The notes: generated by a model not told the origin, from the sequence alone. A stretch of 7,740 nt of DNA from Bacteroidia bacterium (GCA_025999775.1 BNXT01000055.1:1-7740), one strand, 5' to 3'; counted from the stretch's first letter, positions 1 to 7,521 are shown. Made by a program: numbers and translations.

Positions 1-49
1 TTTATACCCTACTCCGCCGCCTTTTCTGACCCCTCTTTTTTGGGGACTG

Positions 50-80
50 CAAAGTTACAACTTTTTTTTATTCTGACAAA
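50..80 (-). promoter_or_regulatory. Bacteroidota-type promoter reading leftward out of the window
   Basis: On the minus strand there is a -33 element TTTG (80 to 77), a 19-nt spacer and a -7 element TAACTTTG (57 to 50). This matches the Bacteroidota consensus TTTG-N19-21-TAnnTTTG. Transcription would start near 43-46 and run off the left edge. No start codon is visible between there and base 1, so the driven gene begins outside the window after a leader of more than 40 nt. Runs of eight A residues (minus strand) lie in the spacer (62-69) and just upstream of -33 (82-89 and 93-100), which may raise its strength. Confidence 0.7.
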
Positions 81-158
81 CTTTTTTTTGACTTTTTTTT
101 CGAGACACGGTTAAAAAACGTTTGAGGCGCTATAGAATTGAGTGTGGAGTGTGGAAAA

Positions 159-175
159 GGAAATAATAGTTTTCC
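159..175 (-). terminator. weak hairpin downstream of the DUF2284 gene
   Basis: Five nucleotides beyond the DUF2284 stop codon, a small inverted repeat (GGAAA, 7-nt loop, TTTCC) is followed on the minus strand by TTTTCC. It could act as a weak transcription end, but the stem is short and A/T-rich and the T run is interrupted. This is a candidate only. Confidence 0.2.
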
Positions 176-180
176 ATGAA

Positions 181-708
181 TTATTCCATAAACACTGCTG
201 CATACCAATTTTGTTCATCATCAGGTGAGCTAAGTGTTTCTATAGGAAGTCCAAAATTGCGTACGGTAGCAAAAACGTCAATACCTACACTGTGAAAAGC
301 AGGGCGTGCACGTTTAGGATTGCGACAGGGTTGTCCGATGTTGCCCGCACATTCACTGCACAAACCACAATCGTTGAACGCAAGCGCAAAATAATAGCCA
401 TCGCAGAAAGCCTTACTCTCAATGGCAAACGACACGTTTTGAGTGGTTTTCTTGTCATGGGCATGGATAATAATACCCCATGTGTAACGTTCCAAAATCT
501 TTTGGTACTCCCAGGGTTTGAGCGCTCCGGCACGACTGGGGCAGGTATGTCCGCGTCCCCAATCAGCACACCCAAACATACATTTGAGCAAAGCACGCGG
601 ATCAAAGACAATATCGGCAATATCAAAACGTACAACATGCTCCGCACCCAGCTTTAATGCGTGACTCACATAAAACTCAGAAGAATTTTTAACTATTAAA
701 CGATCCAT
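181..708 (-). CDS. DUF2284 family cysteine-rich putative metal-binding protein
   Basis: This 175-residue protein of unknown function has the cysteine layout of the DUF2284 (predicted metal-binding) family. An N-terminal cluster contains C43, C47 and C56 (KCMFGC, then HTCPS). A C-terminal cluster has C114, C117, C120 and C128 (CGLCSECAG, then PCRNPKRARP), followed by the typical HSVGIDVFATV stretch at 139-149. The spacing resembles iron-sulfur or zinc ligands, but the cofactor is inferred. I see no signal peptide or membrane segment, so it is probably cytoplasmic. The length is normal for the family. The start is the only sensible ATG (706-708), and the gene has no clear SD. It is divergent from folC across 90 bp with a -7 motif on its own strand, so it is probably monocistronic. 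Family assignment is fairly sure; function is unknown. Confidence 0.85.
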   Translation of the reverse strand: MDRLIVKNSSEFYVSHALKLGAEHVVRFDIADIVFDPRALLKCMFGCADWGRGHTCPSRAGALKPWEYQKILERYTWGIIIHAHDKKTTQNVSFAIESKAFCDGYYFALAFNDCGLCSECAGNIGQPCRNPKRARPAFHSVGIDVFATVRNFGLPIETLSSPDDEQNWYAAVFME

Positions 709-734
709 GATTCGTAGGGTTTATTTCATCATGA

Positions 735-742
735 CAAAGGTA
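735..742 (-). promoter_or_regulatory. candidate -7 element for the DUF2284 gene
   Basis: TACCTTTG on the minus strand matches the Bacteroidota -7 consensus TAnnTTTG. It ends 26 nt upstream of the DUF2284 ATG, which gives a leader of roughly 20 nt. No TTTG or TTG is present at the expected 19-21 nt upstream, so support rests on the -7 element and its location. Confidence 0.45.
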
Positions 743-773
743 CAAAATTTTCCGGTTTGTTTCATATTTTTTG

Positions 774-781
774 TATATTTG
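774..781 (+). promoter_or_regulatory. candidate -7 element for folC
   Basis: TATATTTG followed by C matches the Bacteroidota -7 consensus. It lies 17 nt before the folC ATG, implying a very short leader of about 10 nt. The nearest upstream TTTG (756-759) gives a spacer of only 14 nt, so there is no proper -33 box. The element lies inside the in-frame extension from a TTG at 757, which supports starting folC at 799 rather than further upstream. Confidence 0.45.
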
Positions 782-798
782 CAAAATTATTTAGATTT

Positions 799-2100
799 AT
801 GAATGGGATAAATCAATCGGCAACCTATCAAGACACCATAAATTATTTGTTTTCGCAACTACCGATGTTTCATCGTGTTGGTGCAAGTGCTTACAAAGCG
901 GATTTGAACAACACCATAGCGTTGTTGGAAGCCTGTGATAATCCACAAACCAAATTTCGGTCGGTTCATGTTGCAGGTACTAACGGAAAAGGCTCTACTG
1001 CACATCTGTTAGCTTCTGTTTGTCAAGAAAGCGGTTACAAAACAGGCTTATTTACTTCGCCTCACCTGATCGATTTCAGGGAACGTATCAAAATCAATGG
1101 TCGTTGTATTTCCGAAGAGCGTGTTACCCAATTTGTAGAACGTTACAAAGTTATTTTTGACCGCATACAGCCGTCGTTTTTTGAAATGACAGCCATGATG
1201 GCATTTGAGTATTTTGCGACAGAGCAGGTTGATATAGCGATTGTAGAGGTCGGTATGGGCGGACGATTAGATTCCACTAACCTTATTCAACCGTTAGTTT
1301 CGGTGATTACCAACATCGGGTTAGATCATACCCAGTTCCTTGGGGATACCCTCGAAAAAATAGCCTTTGAAAAGGCGGGTATTATTAAACCTCAAACACC
1401 GATTATTATTGGTGAAACACATACGCACACAGCGCCTGTATTTATTCAAACAGCAGCGCGCGAGAATGCACCGATACAATTTGCAGATACGGTCATTCAA
1501 ATGGATACACACTATGTGAATGGACAGCCTCTGTATGATGTCTTTTACAATCATACTCGGTTATTTCATGGTATGCACTGTGAACTCACGGGTATCTATC
1601 AGCAGCAGAATATTAAAACGGTCATGGCAACACTGATGCTGCTCAAGCATATCGTGCCTATCTCTGATGATGCGATAATACGTGGCTTTGCGAAAGTTGT
1701 AACCAATACAGGGCTTTACGGACGTTGGCAAATAATCAGTCGTAATCCGCTCGTAGTATGTGATACAGGTCATAATGTCGATGGTATCACGCAGGTCATT
1801 CGTCAGATTGACATCACACCGCACCAACAGCTGCATTGGATACTGGGGATGGTTGGCGACAAAGATATTAACGCCGTATTAAGGTTACTACCTAAAAACG
1901 CTACGTACTATTTTTGTCAAGCTGCTATACCACGTGCTTTGGACAGAACAGCGCTGCAACAACAAGCACAGTCAGTCGGATTATCGGGACAGACCTATCA
2001 TTCTGTCAAAGAAGCTTTACAACAAGCACAACAGCAAGCCGATATAGAAGATTTGATCATCGTTGCGGGCAGTACGTTCATCGTCGCAGAAATACTGTAA
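799..2100 (+). CDS. folC: bifunctional dihydrofolate synthase / folylpolyglutamate synthase
   Basis: This 433-residue ATP-dependent ligase of the Mur ligase superfamily joins glutamate to dihydropteroate and then adds further glutamates to folates in the cytoplasm, retaining and activating one-carbon cofactors. Visible features are the P-loop GTNGKGS at 60-66 (K64), the SPHL/FRERI segment at 87-97, IVEVGMGGRLDSTN at 148-161, NIGLDHTQFLG at 172-182, the lysine of FEKAGIIK (K192, the carbamylated metal-site lysine in this family) and the C-domain signature DTGHN at 322-326. It ends with the usual AGSTFIVAEIL. Length is typical. I chose the ATG at 799: the reading frame stays open to a TTG at 757, but that extension is hydrophobic, unlike FolC, and overlaps a -7 promoter motif. 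There is no SD. clpB follows after 110 bp on the same strand. Confidence 0.95.
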   Translation: MNGINQSATYQDTINYLFSQLPMFHRVGASAYKADLNNTIALLEACDNPQTKFRSVHVAGTNGKGSTAHLLASVCQESGYKTGLFTSPHLIDFRERIKINGRCISEERVTQFVERYKVIFDRIQPSFFEMTAMMAFEYFATEQVDIAIVEVGMGGRLDSTNLIQPLVSVITNIGLDHTQFLGDTLEKIAFEKAGIIKPQTPIIIGETHTHTAPVFIQTAARENAPIQFADTVIQMDTHYVNGQPLYDVFYNHTRLFHGMHCELTGIYQQQNIKTVMATLMLLKHIVPISDDAIIRGFAKVVTNTGLYGRWQIISRNPLVVCDTGHNVDGITQVIRQIDITPHQQLHWILGMVGDKDINAVLRLLPKNATYYFCQAAIPRALDRTALQQQAQSVGLSGQTYHSVKEALQQAQQQADIEDLIIVAGSTFIVAEIL

Positions 2101-2101
2101 T

Positions 2102-2109
2102 TAGCTTTG
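2102..2109 (+). promoter_or_regulatory. candidate -7 element for clpB
   Basis: TAGCTTTG followed by C fits the Bacteroidota -7 consensus and lies immediately after the folC stop codon. It would give clpB a leader of about 95 nt. No TTG occurs 17-23 nt upstream, so the call is tentative, and read-through from folC is also possible. No CIRCE-like inverted repeat or other recognisable heat-shock operator is seen in the 110-bp gap. Confidence 0.35.
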
Positions 2110-2195
2110 CAGGATTTGGATTACTCTAACCTGACAAAATGGCATTATATTATCGTATTTGGACTTTGGTATAGTTTTTGCTACTGTTGCCTCTG

Positions 2196-2202
2196 AAAGG
2201 AG
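2196..2202 (+). promoter_or_regulatory. strong Shine-Dalgarno sequence fixing the clpB start
   Basis: AAAGGAG lies 8 nt before the ATG at 2211. It is the only near-perfect SD next to a gene start in this window. It shows that the short clpB frame begins here and is not the tail of a longer frame. Confidence 0.8.
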
Positions 2203-2210
2203 TAAAAATC

Positions 2211-4358
2211 ATGAACCAGAACCAACCTAAACAAAGTGGTGAAAAATCACTCGAAAGATATGCCAAGAACCTCAACCAATTAGCGCGCGCAGGAAAACTT
2301 GATCCTGTGATTGGGCGCGATGAGGAGATTCGTCGTGTACTACAAATTTTATCACGTCGAACCAAGAATAATCCCATTCTCATTGGAGAACCCGGCGTTG
2401 GGAAAACCGCTATCGCCGAAGGTTTAGCACACCGTATTATCAGCGGCGATATACCGGAAGACCTTAAAAGTAAACAGCTTTTCTCATTGGATATGGGGTC
2501 GCTTATTGCAGGCGCTATGTACAAAGGCGAATTTGAAGAACGCTTGAAAACGGTTATTAAAGAAGTCATTGACTCTAATGGAGAATACATCCTGTTTATT
2601 GACGAAATACACACTTTAGTAGGCGCTGGCGGTGGCGGCGAAGGCGCTATGGATGCCGCTAATATCCTGAAACCGGCTTTGGCACGTGGCGAACTACGCG
2701 CTATCGGCGCAACAACACTGAAAGAATATCAAAAATATTTTGAAAAAGACAAGGCATTAGAACGTCGGTTTCAAACCGTATTGATCGAAGAACCCGACCA
2801 AAACGATACGATTTCTATTTTGCGAGGGCTGAAAGAACGTTATGAAGTGCATCACCATGTACGTATTCGCGACGAAGCTATCATTGCCGCCGTCGAACTC
2901 TCAACACGCTACATTACCGACCGTTTTCTACCAGATAAAGCTATTGACTTGATTGATGAAGCCGCCGCTAAATTACGATTAGAAATCAATTCCGTGCCGG
3001 AAAAATTGGATGAAATAGAACGTCGCATCCGACAATTGGAAATAGAACGGGAAGCTATCAAACGCGAAAATGATAAAGATAAATTAGAACTGCTCTCAGA
3101 AGAGATTTCACAGTTAGTCGTAGAACGCGATTTGATGAAGGTTAAGTGGCAAGATGAAAAAAAGAAAGTTGATGAGATTCAGCAATGTGTTACTAATATT
3201 GAACGTTTCAAGTTCGATGCAACACAAGCAGAACGTGCCGGAGACTACGGAAAAGTAGCAGAATTGCGCTATGGTAAAATCAAAGAAGCGGAATCCCGCT
3301 TGGAAACATTGAAAGAGGCTCTGCAACAAACCGATACGCCACTCATTAAAGAAGAGGTAACAAGCGAAGAAATCGCCGATGTGGTGTCTCGTTGGACGGG
3401 CATACCGGTTAGTCGGATGCTCCAAAGCGAACGCGAAAAACTGTTGCACCTCGAAGATGAGCTTCATCAACGTGTGATAGGGCAAGATAAGGCTATCACA
3501 GCGATTGCGGATGCTATCCGTCGTAGTCGTGCAGGCTTTAGTGATAGCAAACGTCCTGTAGGCTCGTTTATCTTTATGGGCACTACCGGTGTGGGTAAAA
3601 CCGAATTAGCAAAAGCCTTAGCGGAAGTATTGTTTAATGACGAAAACGCAATGGTTCGCATTGACATGTCGGAATATCAAGAACAACACACCGTATCTCG
3701 ACTGATAGGAGCGCCTCCGGGCTATATCGGCTATGATGAGGGTGGACAACTGACCGAAGCCGTGCGGCGTAAACCCTACGCCGTTATTCTATTAGATGAA
3801 ATTGAAAAAGCACATCCGGATGTTTTCAATATCCTACTGCAAGTGCTTGATGATGGTCGATTGACCGACAATAAAGGACGTACTGCTGATTTTAAGAATA
3901 CAATCATCATCATGACCTCTAATATTGGCTCCTATTTGATACAAGAAAATTACGAAGGTCTTGCTGAAGGCGAAGAGATGTTGGCTTTCTCTAAAAGTCA
4001 ACACGAAGTAATGGAATTACTGAAAAAGACGATACGTCCGGAGTTTTTGAATCGTGTGGACGAGATTATCATGTTTGCGCCACTGAATAGGAAGAACATC
4101 AAAAATATCATTGCTATTCAAGTGAAAAATATTGAAGTCTTGTTGGCAAAGAAGAACATCACACTCAAAACCAGTGAACAAGCCTTGGATCATCTCGTAA
4201 CATTAGGTTATGACCCGCAGTATGGCGCGCGCCCGTTGAAACGTGCTATTCAAACGTATATCATGAATAACTTGTCGAAAGAACTATTGGCAGGCAAAAT
4301 TAAAGAACATTCTACTGTAAAAATGGATGTCTTTAATGGGGAATTTGTATTCTTTTAA
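2211..4358 (+). CDS. clpB: ClpB-type disaggregase lacking the N-terminal domain
   Basis: This 715-residue AAA+ (Hsp100) protein should form a hexamer that threads aggregated proteins through its pore, working with DnaK. It begins at the linker (SLERYAKNLNQLARAGKLDP) and lacks the roughly 145-residue Clp N domain; standard ClpB is about 860 residues. NBD1: Walker A GEPGVGKT (59-66), Walker B LFIDE (128-132), pore loop with Y104, arginine-finger region ERRF (184-187). A coiled-coil middle domain spans about 258-378, including GDYGKVAELRYGK (344-356). NBD2: Walker A GTTGVGKT (457-464), pore loop GYIGYDEGG (504-512), Walker B LLDE (527-530), sensor 2 GARP (672-675). The middle domain and the absence of a ClpP-binding IGF/LGF loop distinguish it from ClpA/ClpC. 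The frame upstream of 2211 is only 11 codons and non-homologous, and a strong SD precedes the ATG. Its stop overlaps that of uvrC. Confidence 0.95.
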   Translation: MNQNQPKQSGEKSLERYAKNLNQLARAGKLDPVIGRDEEIRRVLQILSRRTKNNPILIGEPGVGKTAIAEGLAHRIISGDIPEDLKSKQLFSLDMGSLIAGAMYKGEFEERLKTVIKEVIDSNGEYILFIDEIHTLVGAGGGGEGAMDAANILKPALARGELRAIGATTLKEYQKYFEKDKALERRFQTVLIEEPDQNDTISILRGLKERYEVHHHVRIRDEAIIAAVELSTRYITDRFLPDKAIDLIDEAAAKLRLEINSVPEKLDEIERRIRQLEIEREAIKRENDKDKLELLSEEISQLVVERDLMKVKWQDEKKKVDEIQQCVTNIERFKFDATQAERAGDYGKVAELRYGKIKEAESRLETLKEALQQTDTPLIKEEVTSEEIADVVSRWTGIPVSRMLQSEREKLLHLEDELHQRVIGQDKAITAIADAIRRSRAGFSDSKRPVGSFIFMGTTGVGKTELAKALAEVLFNDENAMVRIDMSEYQEQHTVSRLIGAPPGYIGYDEGGQLTEAVRRKPYAVILLDEIEKAHPDVFNILLQVLDDGRLTDNKGRTADFKNTIIIMTSNIGSYLIQENYEGLAEGEEMLAFSKSQHEVMELLKKTIRPEFLNRVDEIIMFAPLNRKNIKNIIAIQVKNIEVLLAKKNITLKTSEQALDHLVTLGYDPQYGARPLKRAIQTYIMNNLSKELLAGKIKEHSTVKMDVFNGEFVFF

Positions 4359-6145
4359 TTGAAATAGTCATGCACTAATTGGGCTTTGGCAGCTCCGATA
4401 CATTCAGACAATTCTTCAAGCGGCGTTGCCTTGATGTTTTTCACAGACTTGAAGCGTTTTAATAACTTCGCTGCGATACCATCGCCGATACCTTTGATGT
4501 CAGTTAGTTCGGTACGAATGAGACCTTTCTGATGTTTTTGACGATAGTGTGTGATTCCAAAACGATGCACCTCATCCCGTAAACGCTGTATTAATTGCAG
4601 CGTTTCGGATTTCTTATCCAAGTGCAATGGATAGGGGTCGCCCGGACGATATAGTTCCTCCAAGTTTTTGGCAATGCCGATAATGTGTATTTTATCCGTT
4701 ATTTTTAGCTTTTTAAGGCTATTCATAGCCGCTGACAGTTGTCCTTTGCCGCCATCTACGATAATCAGTTGCGGTAAAGATTGATTTTCCTCAAGCAACC
4801 GAGCATACCGCCGATAAATAACCTCTTCCATAGAGGCAAAATCGTCGATACCTTCGACCGTTTTGATATTGAAATGGCGATAATCTTTTTTGGATAATTT
4901 GCCGTTTTTTGCAACGGACATCGCCGCTACCGCATAATCGCCTTGAATATTGGAGTTATCAAAACATTCAATATGGCGCGGCAGAGCGTCTAATACCAAA
5001 TCCTTCTGTATTTGCGCAAGTAATCGTTGACCATATTGATCGGGGGCTACTAAATTTTTATGTTTATTTTTCTCTAAAATATAGTATTTCAAATTACGCA
5101 TAGAAAGCTCCAATAAAGCTTTTCGGTCGCCTTTTTGAGGCACTATGAACGTAGTTTGTGGAATGGTAAAAGACAGTTCCATCTGGACAACGGTTTCTTT
5201 GGCATGGCTTTGATATCGTTCCCGAATCTCCACAATAGCTATCAACAGCACATCTTCCATGGTTTCGTGGATTTGCGGTATCATCTCTATCGTTTGTACC
5301 TGATTCACAGCGCCGTCCACAACCTTCAGGTAATTGACGTAGAATATTGACTCTTCTTGTACAATGGAGAACACGTCCACATCGGTTAAGGTGTTGCTGA
5401 AAATTGTAGATTTAGCCCGATAGTTTTCTAACATTTCCAATTTCTTCTTTTCGATCTGAGCTTTTTCAAATTCCATGGTCTGTGCATACAGCATCATCTG
5501 GGCGTTTATTTGGCATAATACTTCCTTCGTATGCCCGCGCAAGATATTACGAATCTGTTGGATATTACGTAAATAATCCGTTTCCGATTGCAGGGCACAA
5601 CACGGACCTGCACAATTTTTGATATGGTATTCCAAACATACTCTGTATTTTTTTCGGGCAATAGCTTCGGATGACAAATTTAATCTGCAGCTGCGTAGGG
5701 GATACAATTTTCGTAGCAGTTCCAATAGGGTGTTTATCGTGCGAACCATGGGGTAAGGACCGAAGTACTGTGAACCGTCTTTGATACGTCGTCGTGTGGA
5801 AAAAATGCGCGGAAAAGATTCATTGGTAATACAAATCCACGGATAGGTTTTATCGTCTTTGAGCAGGACATTATAGCGTGGTCGGTATTTTTTAATCAGG
5901 TTGTTTTCTAATAATAACGCATCAAATTCGCTATCGACAACGATGTGTTTAATATCGGCTATTTTCTTTACCAATATGTATGTTTTTCCTTCTTGCTCTT
6001 TAGTGAAATAGGAAGATACCCGTTTTTTAAGATTTTTGGCTTTACCGATATACAATAGTACCCCGTCAGCATCAAAATACTGATATACGCCGGGGGTATC
6101 GGGTAGTGATTTGACCAATAATTGTAGCGTTTCGTTGGCGAACAT
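4355..6145 (-). CDS. uvrC: UvrABC excinuclease subunit C
   Basis: This 596-residue nuclease makes both incisions around a lesion once UvrA and UvrB have loaded, in nucleotide excision repair. Domains in order: GIY-YIG 3'-side nuclease (about 15-90; GVY at 19-21, LYIGKAKNLKKRV at 31-43, E80); a cysteine cluster C153, C170, C178, C182 matching the reported UvrC iron-sulfur site; a UVR motif for UvrB contact (about 200-240); an RNase H-like 5'-side nuclease with D396 (FDNSN), D464 (VDGGKGQL) and H527 (DEVHRF) as likely catalytic residues; and a C-terminal double helix-hairpin-helix (about 545-590, DIKGIGDGIAAKLL). All key residues are present and the length is standard. I chose the ATG at 6143-6145; a TTG two codons earlier is less likely. 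No SD is seen. It is divergent from the DUF2851 gene and convergent with clpB. Confidence 0.97.
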   Translation of the reverse strand: MFANETLQLLVKSLPDTPGVYQYFDADGVLLYIGKAKNLKKRVSSYFTKEQEGKTYILVKKIADIKHIVVDSEFDALLLENNLIKKYRPRYNVLLKDDKTYPWICITNESFPRIFSTRRRIKDGSQYFGPYPMVRTINTLLELLRKLYPLRSCRLNLSSEAIARKKYRVCLEYHIKNCAGPCCALQSETDYLRNIQQIRNILRGHTKEVLCQINAQMMLYAQTMEFEKAQIEKKKLEMLENYRAKSTIFSNTLTDVDVFSIVQEESIFYVNYLKVVDGAVNQVQTIEMIPQIHETMEDVLLIAIVEIRERYQSHAKETVVQMELSFTIPQTTFIVPQKGDRKALLELSMRNLKYYILEKNKHKNLVAPDQYGQRLLAQIQKDLVLDALPRHIECFDNSNIQGDYAVAAMSVAKNGKLSKKDYRHFNIKTVEGIDDFASMEEVIYRRYARLLEENQSLPQLIIVDGGKGQLSAAMNSLKKLKITDKIHIIGIAKNLEELYRPGDPYPLHLDKKSETLQLIQRLRDEVHRFGITHYRQKHQKGLIRTELTDIKGIGDGIAAKLLKRFKSVKNIKATPLEELSECIGAAKAQLVHDYFN

Positions 6146-6179
6146 ATACAAAAAAGCTATTTTTTACGTTATATACTCA

Positions 6180-6210
6180 CAAAGATACAAAAATTCAAAT
6201 AGTTTAACAA
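6180..6210 (-). promoter_or_regulatory. uvrC promoter
   Basis: On the minus strand a -33 TTG (6210 to 6208), a 20-nt spacer and a -7 element TATCTTTG (6187 to 6180) form a good Bacteroidota promoter. Transcription would start near 6173-6176, giving uvrC a leader of about 30 nt. The -33 TTG shares base 6210 with the first base of the divergent DUF2851 start codon, so the two genes are packed as tightly as they can be. Confidence 0.65.
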
Positions 6211-7490
6211 TGAAAGAAGATTTTTTGCACTATTTATGGCGTTTTAAATTATGGACTAAACCGCTTCGCACGGAAGATAATCAACACATTACGGTATTGA
6301 ATCCGGGCATTTACAATACGGATGGGGGACCGGATTTCCTACAAGCCAAACTACATATCGGCAATACCATCTGGGCAGGGAGTGTCGAGATTCATGTCAG
6401 CGCTTCCGACTGGATCGCACATCGGCATACCGCCGACTCTGCCTACGATAATGTGATTTTACATGTGGTCGTTTACAACGATATACCGATTATACATCCT
6501 CGTAGCCATACACCCATACCGTGTTGCTGCATACAGGGGATGTACAAGGCTTCGCAACATGCACTTTACGAACAATGGCAAGCCAATAAAAGCTTTGTTG
6601 CCTGCGAAAAAGAGATAGCCCAACTGTCGCCCGTCAAACGAACGTTTCTTTTAGAACGACTGTGCATTGAAAGTTTTGAACGAAAAGTCAATGAAATATC
6701 CGACGATTTAGCGCGCAATCAATACTCGTGGGAAGAGACTTTTTACCAATATTTGTTACGTAGTTTTGGTTTAAAAATCAATGCCGACGTGTTTTACAAT
6801 TTAGCAAAGTCGCTGAAAACCACTATTTTGCTATCCAATTCGGATAACTTACTGCTATTGGAGGCTTTACTTTTCGGACAAGCCAACTTATTGGAACAAA
6901 ACTTCAGCGATGCTTACCCTAATGAATTGAAAAAGCATTATCAATTTTTAAAGACCAAGTACTCTCTGTCTTCTATTCATCCGACTACGGTGCAGTTTTT
7001 ACGTTTACGCCCTATATCCTTTCCTACATTACGTTTGGCTTTATTTGCGCAGTTTATACATCAACATAAACAACTGTTTAGCATCGTCGTAGAACTCACA
7101 GATTTAGCGTACTTACGGCATAATTTTCAGCTCACAGCATCGGCGTACTGGGATACGCATTACCTGTTTGACAAGGCTTCGACTAATAGACCCAAGCGGC
7201 TTGGCATAGACACGCAAGACCTCATCATTATCAACAGTGTGTTACCTTTTGCGTTCGCTTATGGACGCTTGCGGGATAATCGGGATCTCTGCGAACGGGC
7301 AATACAACTGATGAATGAACTACCCGCAGAAAACAATACCATCCTTAAAGCATGGAGCGATTGTGGTATTACGCCTCACAATACGTGTGAAGCACAAGGA
7401 TTACTGCAATTAAAAAAATATTTCTGCGATGAACAAAAATGCTTTTCTTGTTCGGTAGGCATAGAGTTAATCAATAAAATAGGGATATAA
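6210..7490 (+). CDS. DUF2851 family protein of unknown function
   Basis: I assign this 426-residue protein to DUF2851, a Bacteroidota-enriched family without an established function. The N-terminal part carries the family pattern: EDFLHYLWRF (3-12), NPGIYNTDGGPDF (31-43), IWAGSVEIHVSASDW (54-68) and AYDNVILHVV (78-87). A middle region has an RPISFPTLRLALFAQF block (267-282). The C-terminus has a short cysteine motif with C406, C411 and C414 followed by VGIEL. No signal peptide or membrane segment is visible, so a cytoplasmic location is likely. I chose the ATG at 6210, where family similarity begins; the frame is open upstream to a TTG at 6111, but that extension runs antisense into uvrC and does not look like the family. 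There is no SD and no clear -7 motif of its own. Function is unknown; conserved acidic residues could suggest a nuclease-like fold, but this is speculative. Confidence 0.88.
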   Translation: MKEDFLHYLWRFKLWTKPLRTEDNQHITVLNPGIYNTDGGPDFLQAKLHIGNTIWAGSVEIHVSASDWIAHRHTADSAYDNVILHVVVYNDIPIIHPRSHTPIPCCCIQGMYKASQHALYEQWQANKSFVACEKEIAQLSPVKRTFLLERLCIESFERKVNEISDDLARNQYSWEETFYQYLLRSFGLKINADVFYNLAKSLKTTILLSNSDNLLLLEALLFGQANLLEQNFSDAYPNELKKHYQFLKTKYSLSSIHPTTVQFLRLRPISFPTLRLALFAQFIHQHKQLFSIVVELTDLAYLRHNFQLTASAYWDTHYLFDKASTNRPKRLGIDTQDLIIINSVLPFAFAYGRLRDNRDLCERAIQLMNELPAENNTILKAWSDCGITPHNTCEAQGLLQLKKYFCDEQKCFSCSVGIELINKIGI

Positions 7491-7521
7491 TGAGCGGTAA
7501 GTTTAGTTGATTAAAAAAAAG

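Noticed and set aside
140..153. Tandem GAGTGTG repeat
   Set aside because: Only two 7-bp copies; too short to mean anything without further copies.
292..657. 121-codon plus-strand frame opposite the DUF2284 gene
   Set aside because: It is antisense to a gene with clear family cysteine motifs, and its translation shows no recognisable domain.
757..798. N-terminal extension of folC from a TTG
   Set aside because: The added residues are hydrophobic and not FolC-like, and the segment overlaps a -7 promoter motif. The ATG at 799 is preferred.
2191..2202. SD-sequestering hairpin (RNA thermometer) before clpB
   Set aside because: Only a 3-bp stem (CTC with GAG) can form around the SD, too weak to support a thermosensor.
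2150..2614. 154-codon minus-strand frame opposite the start of clpB
   Set aside because: It is a shadow of the strongly conserved clpB NBD1 coding sequence with no independent family signal.
3114..3485. 123-codon minus-strand frame opposite clpB
   Set aside because: Antisense to the ClpB middle domain; aromatic-rich translation typical of the reverse strand of a charged coiled coil.
6111..6209. N-terminal extension of the DUF2851 gene from a TTG
   Set aside because: It would run antisense into uvrC and lacks family similarity; the ATG at 6210 begins exactly at the family's conserved N-terminus.
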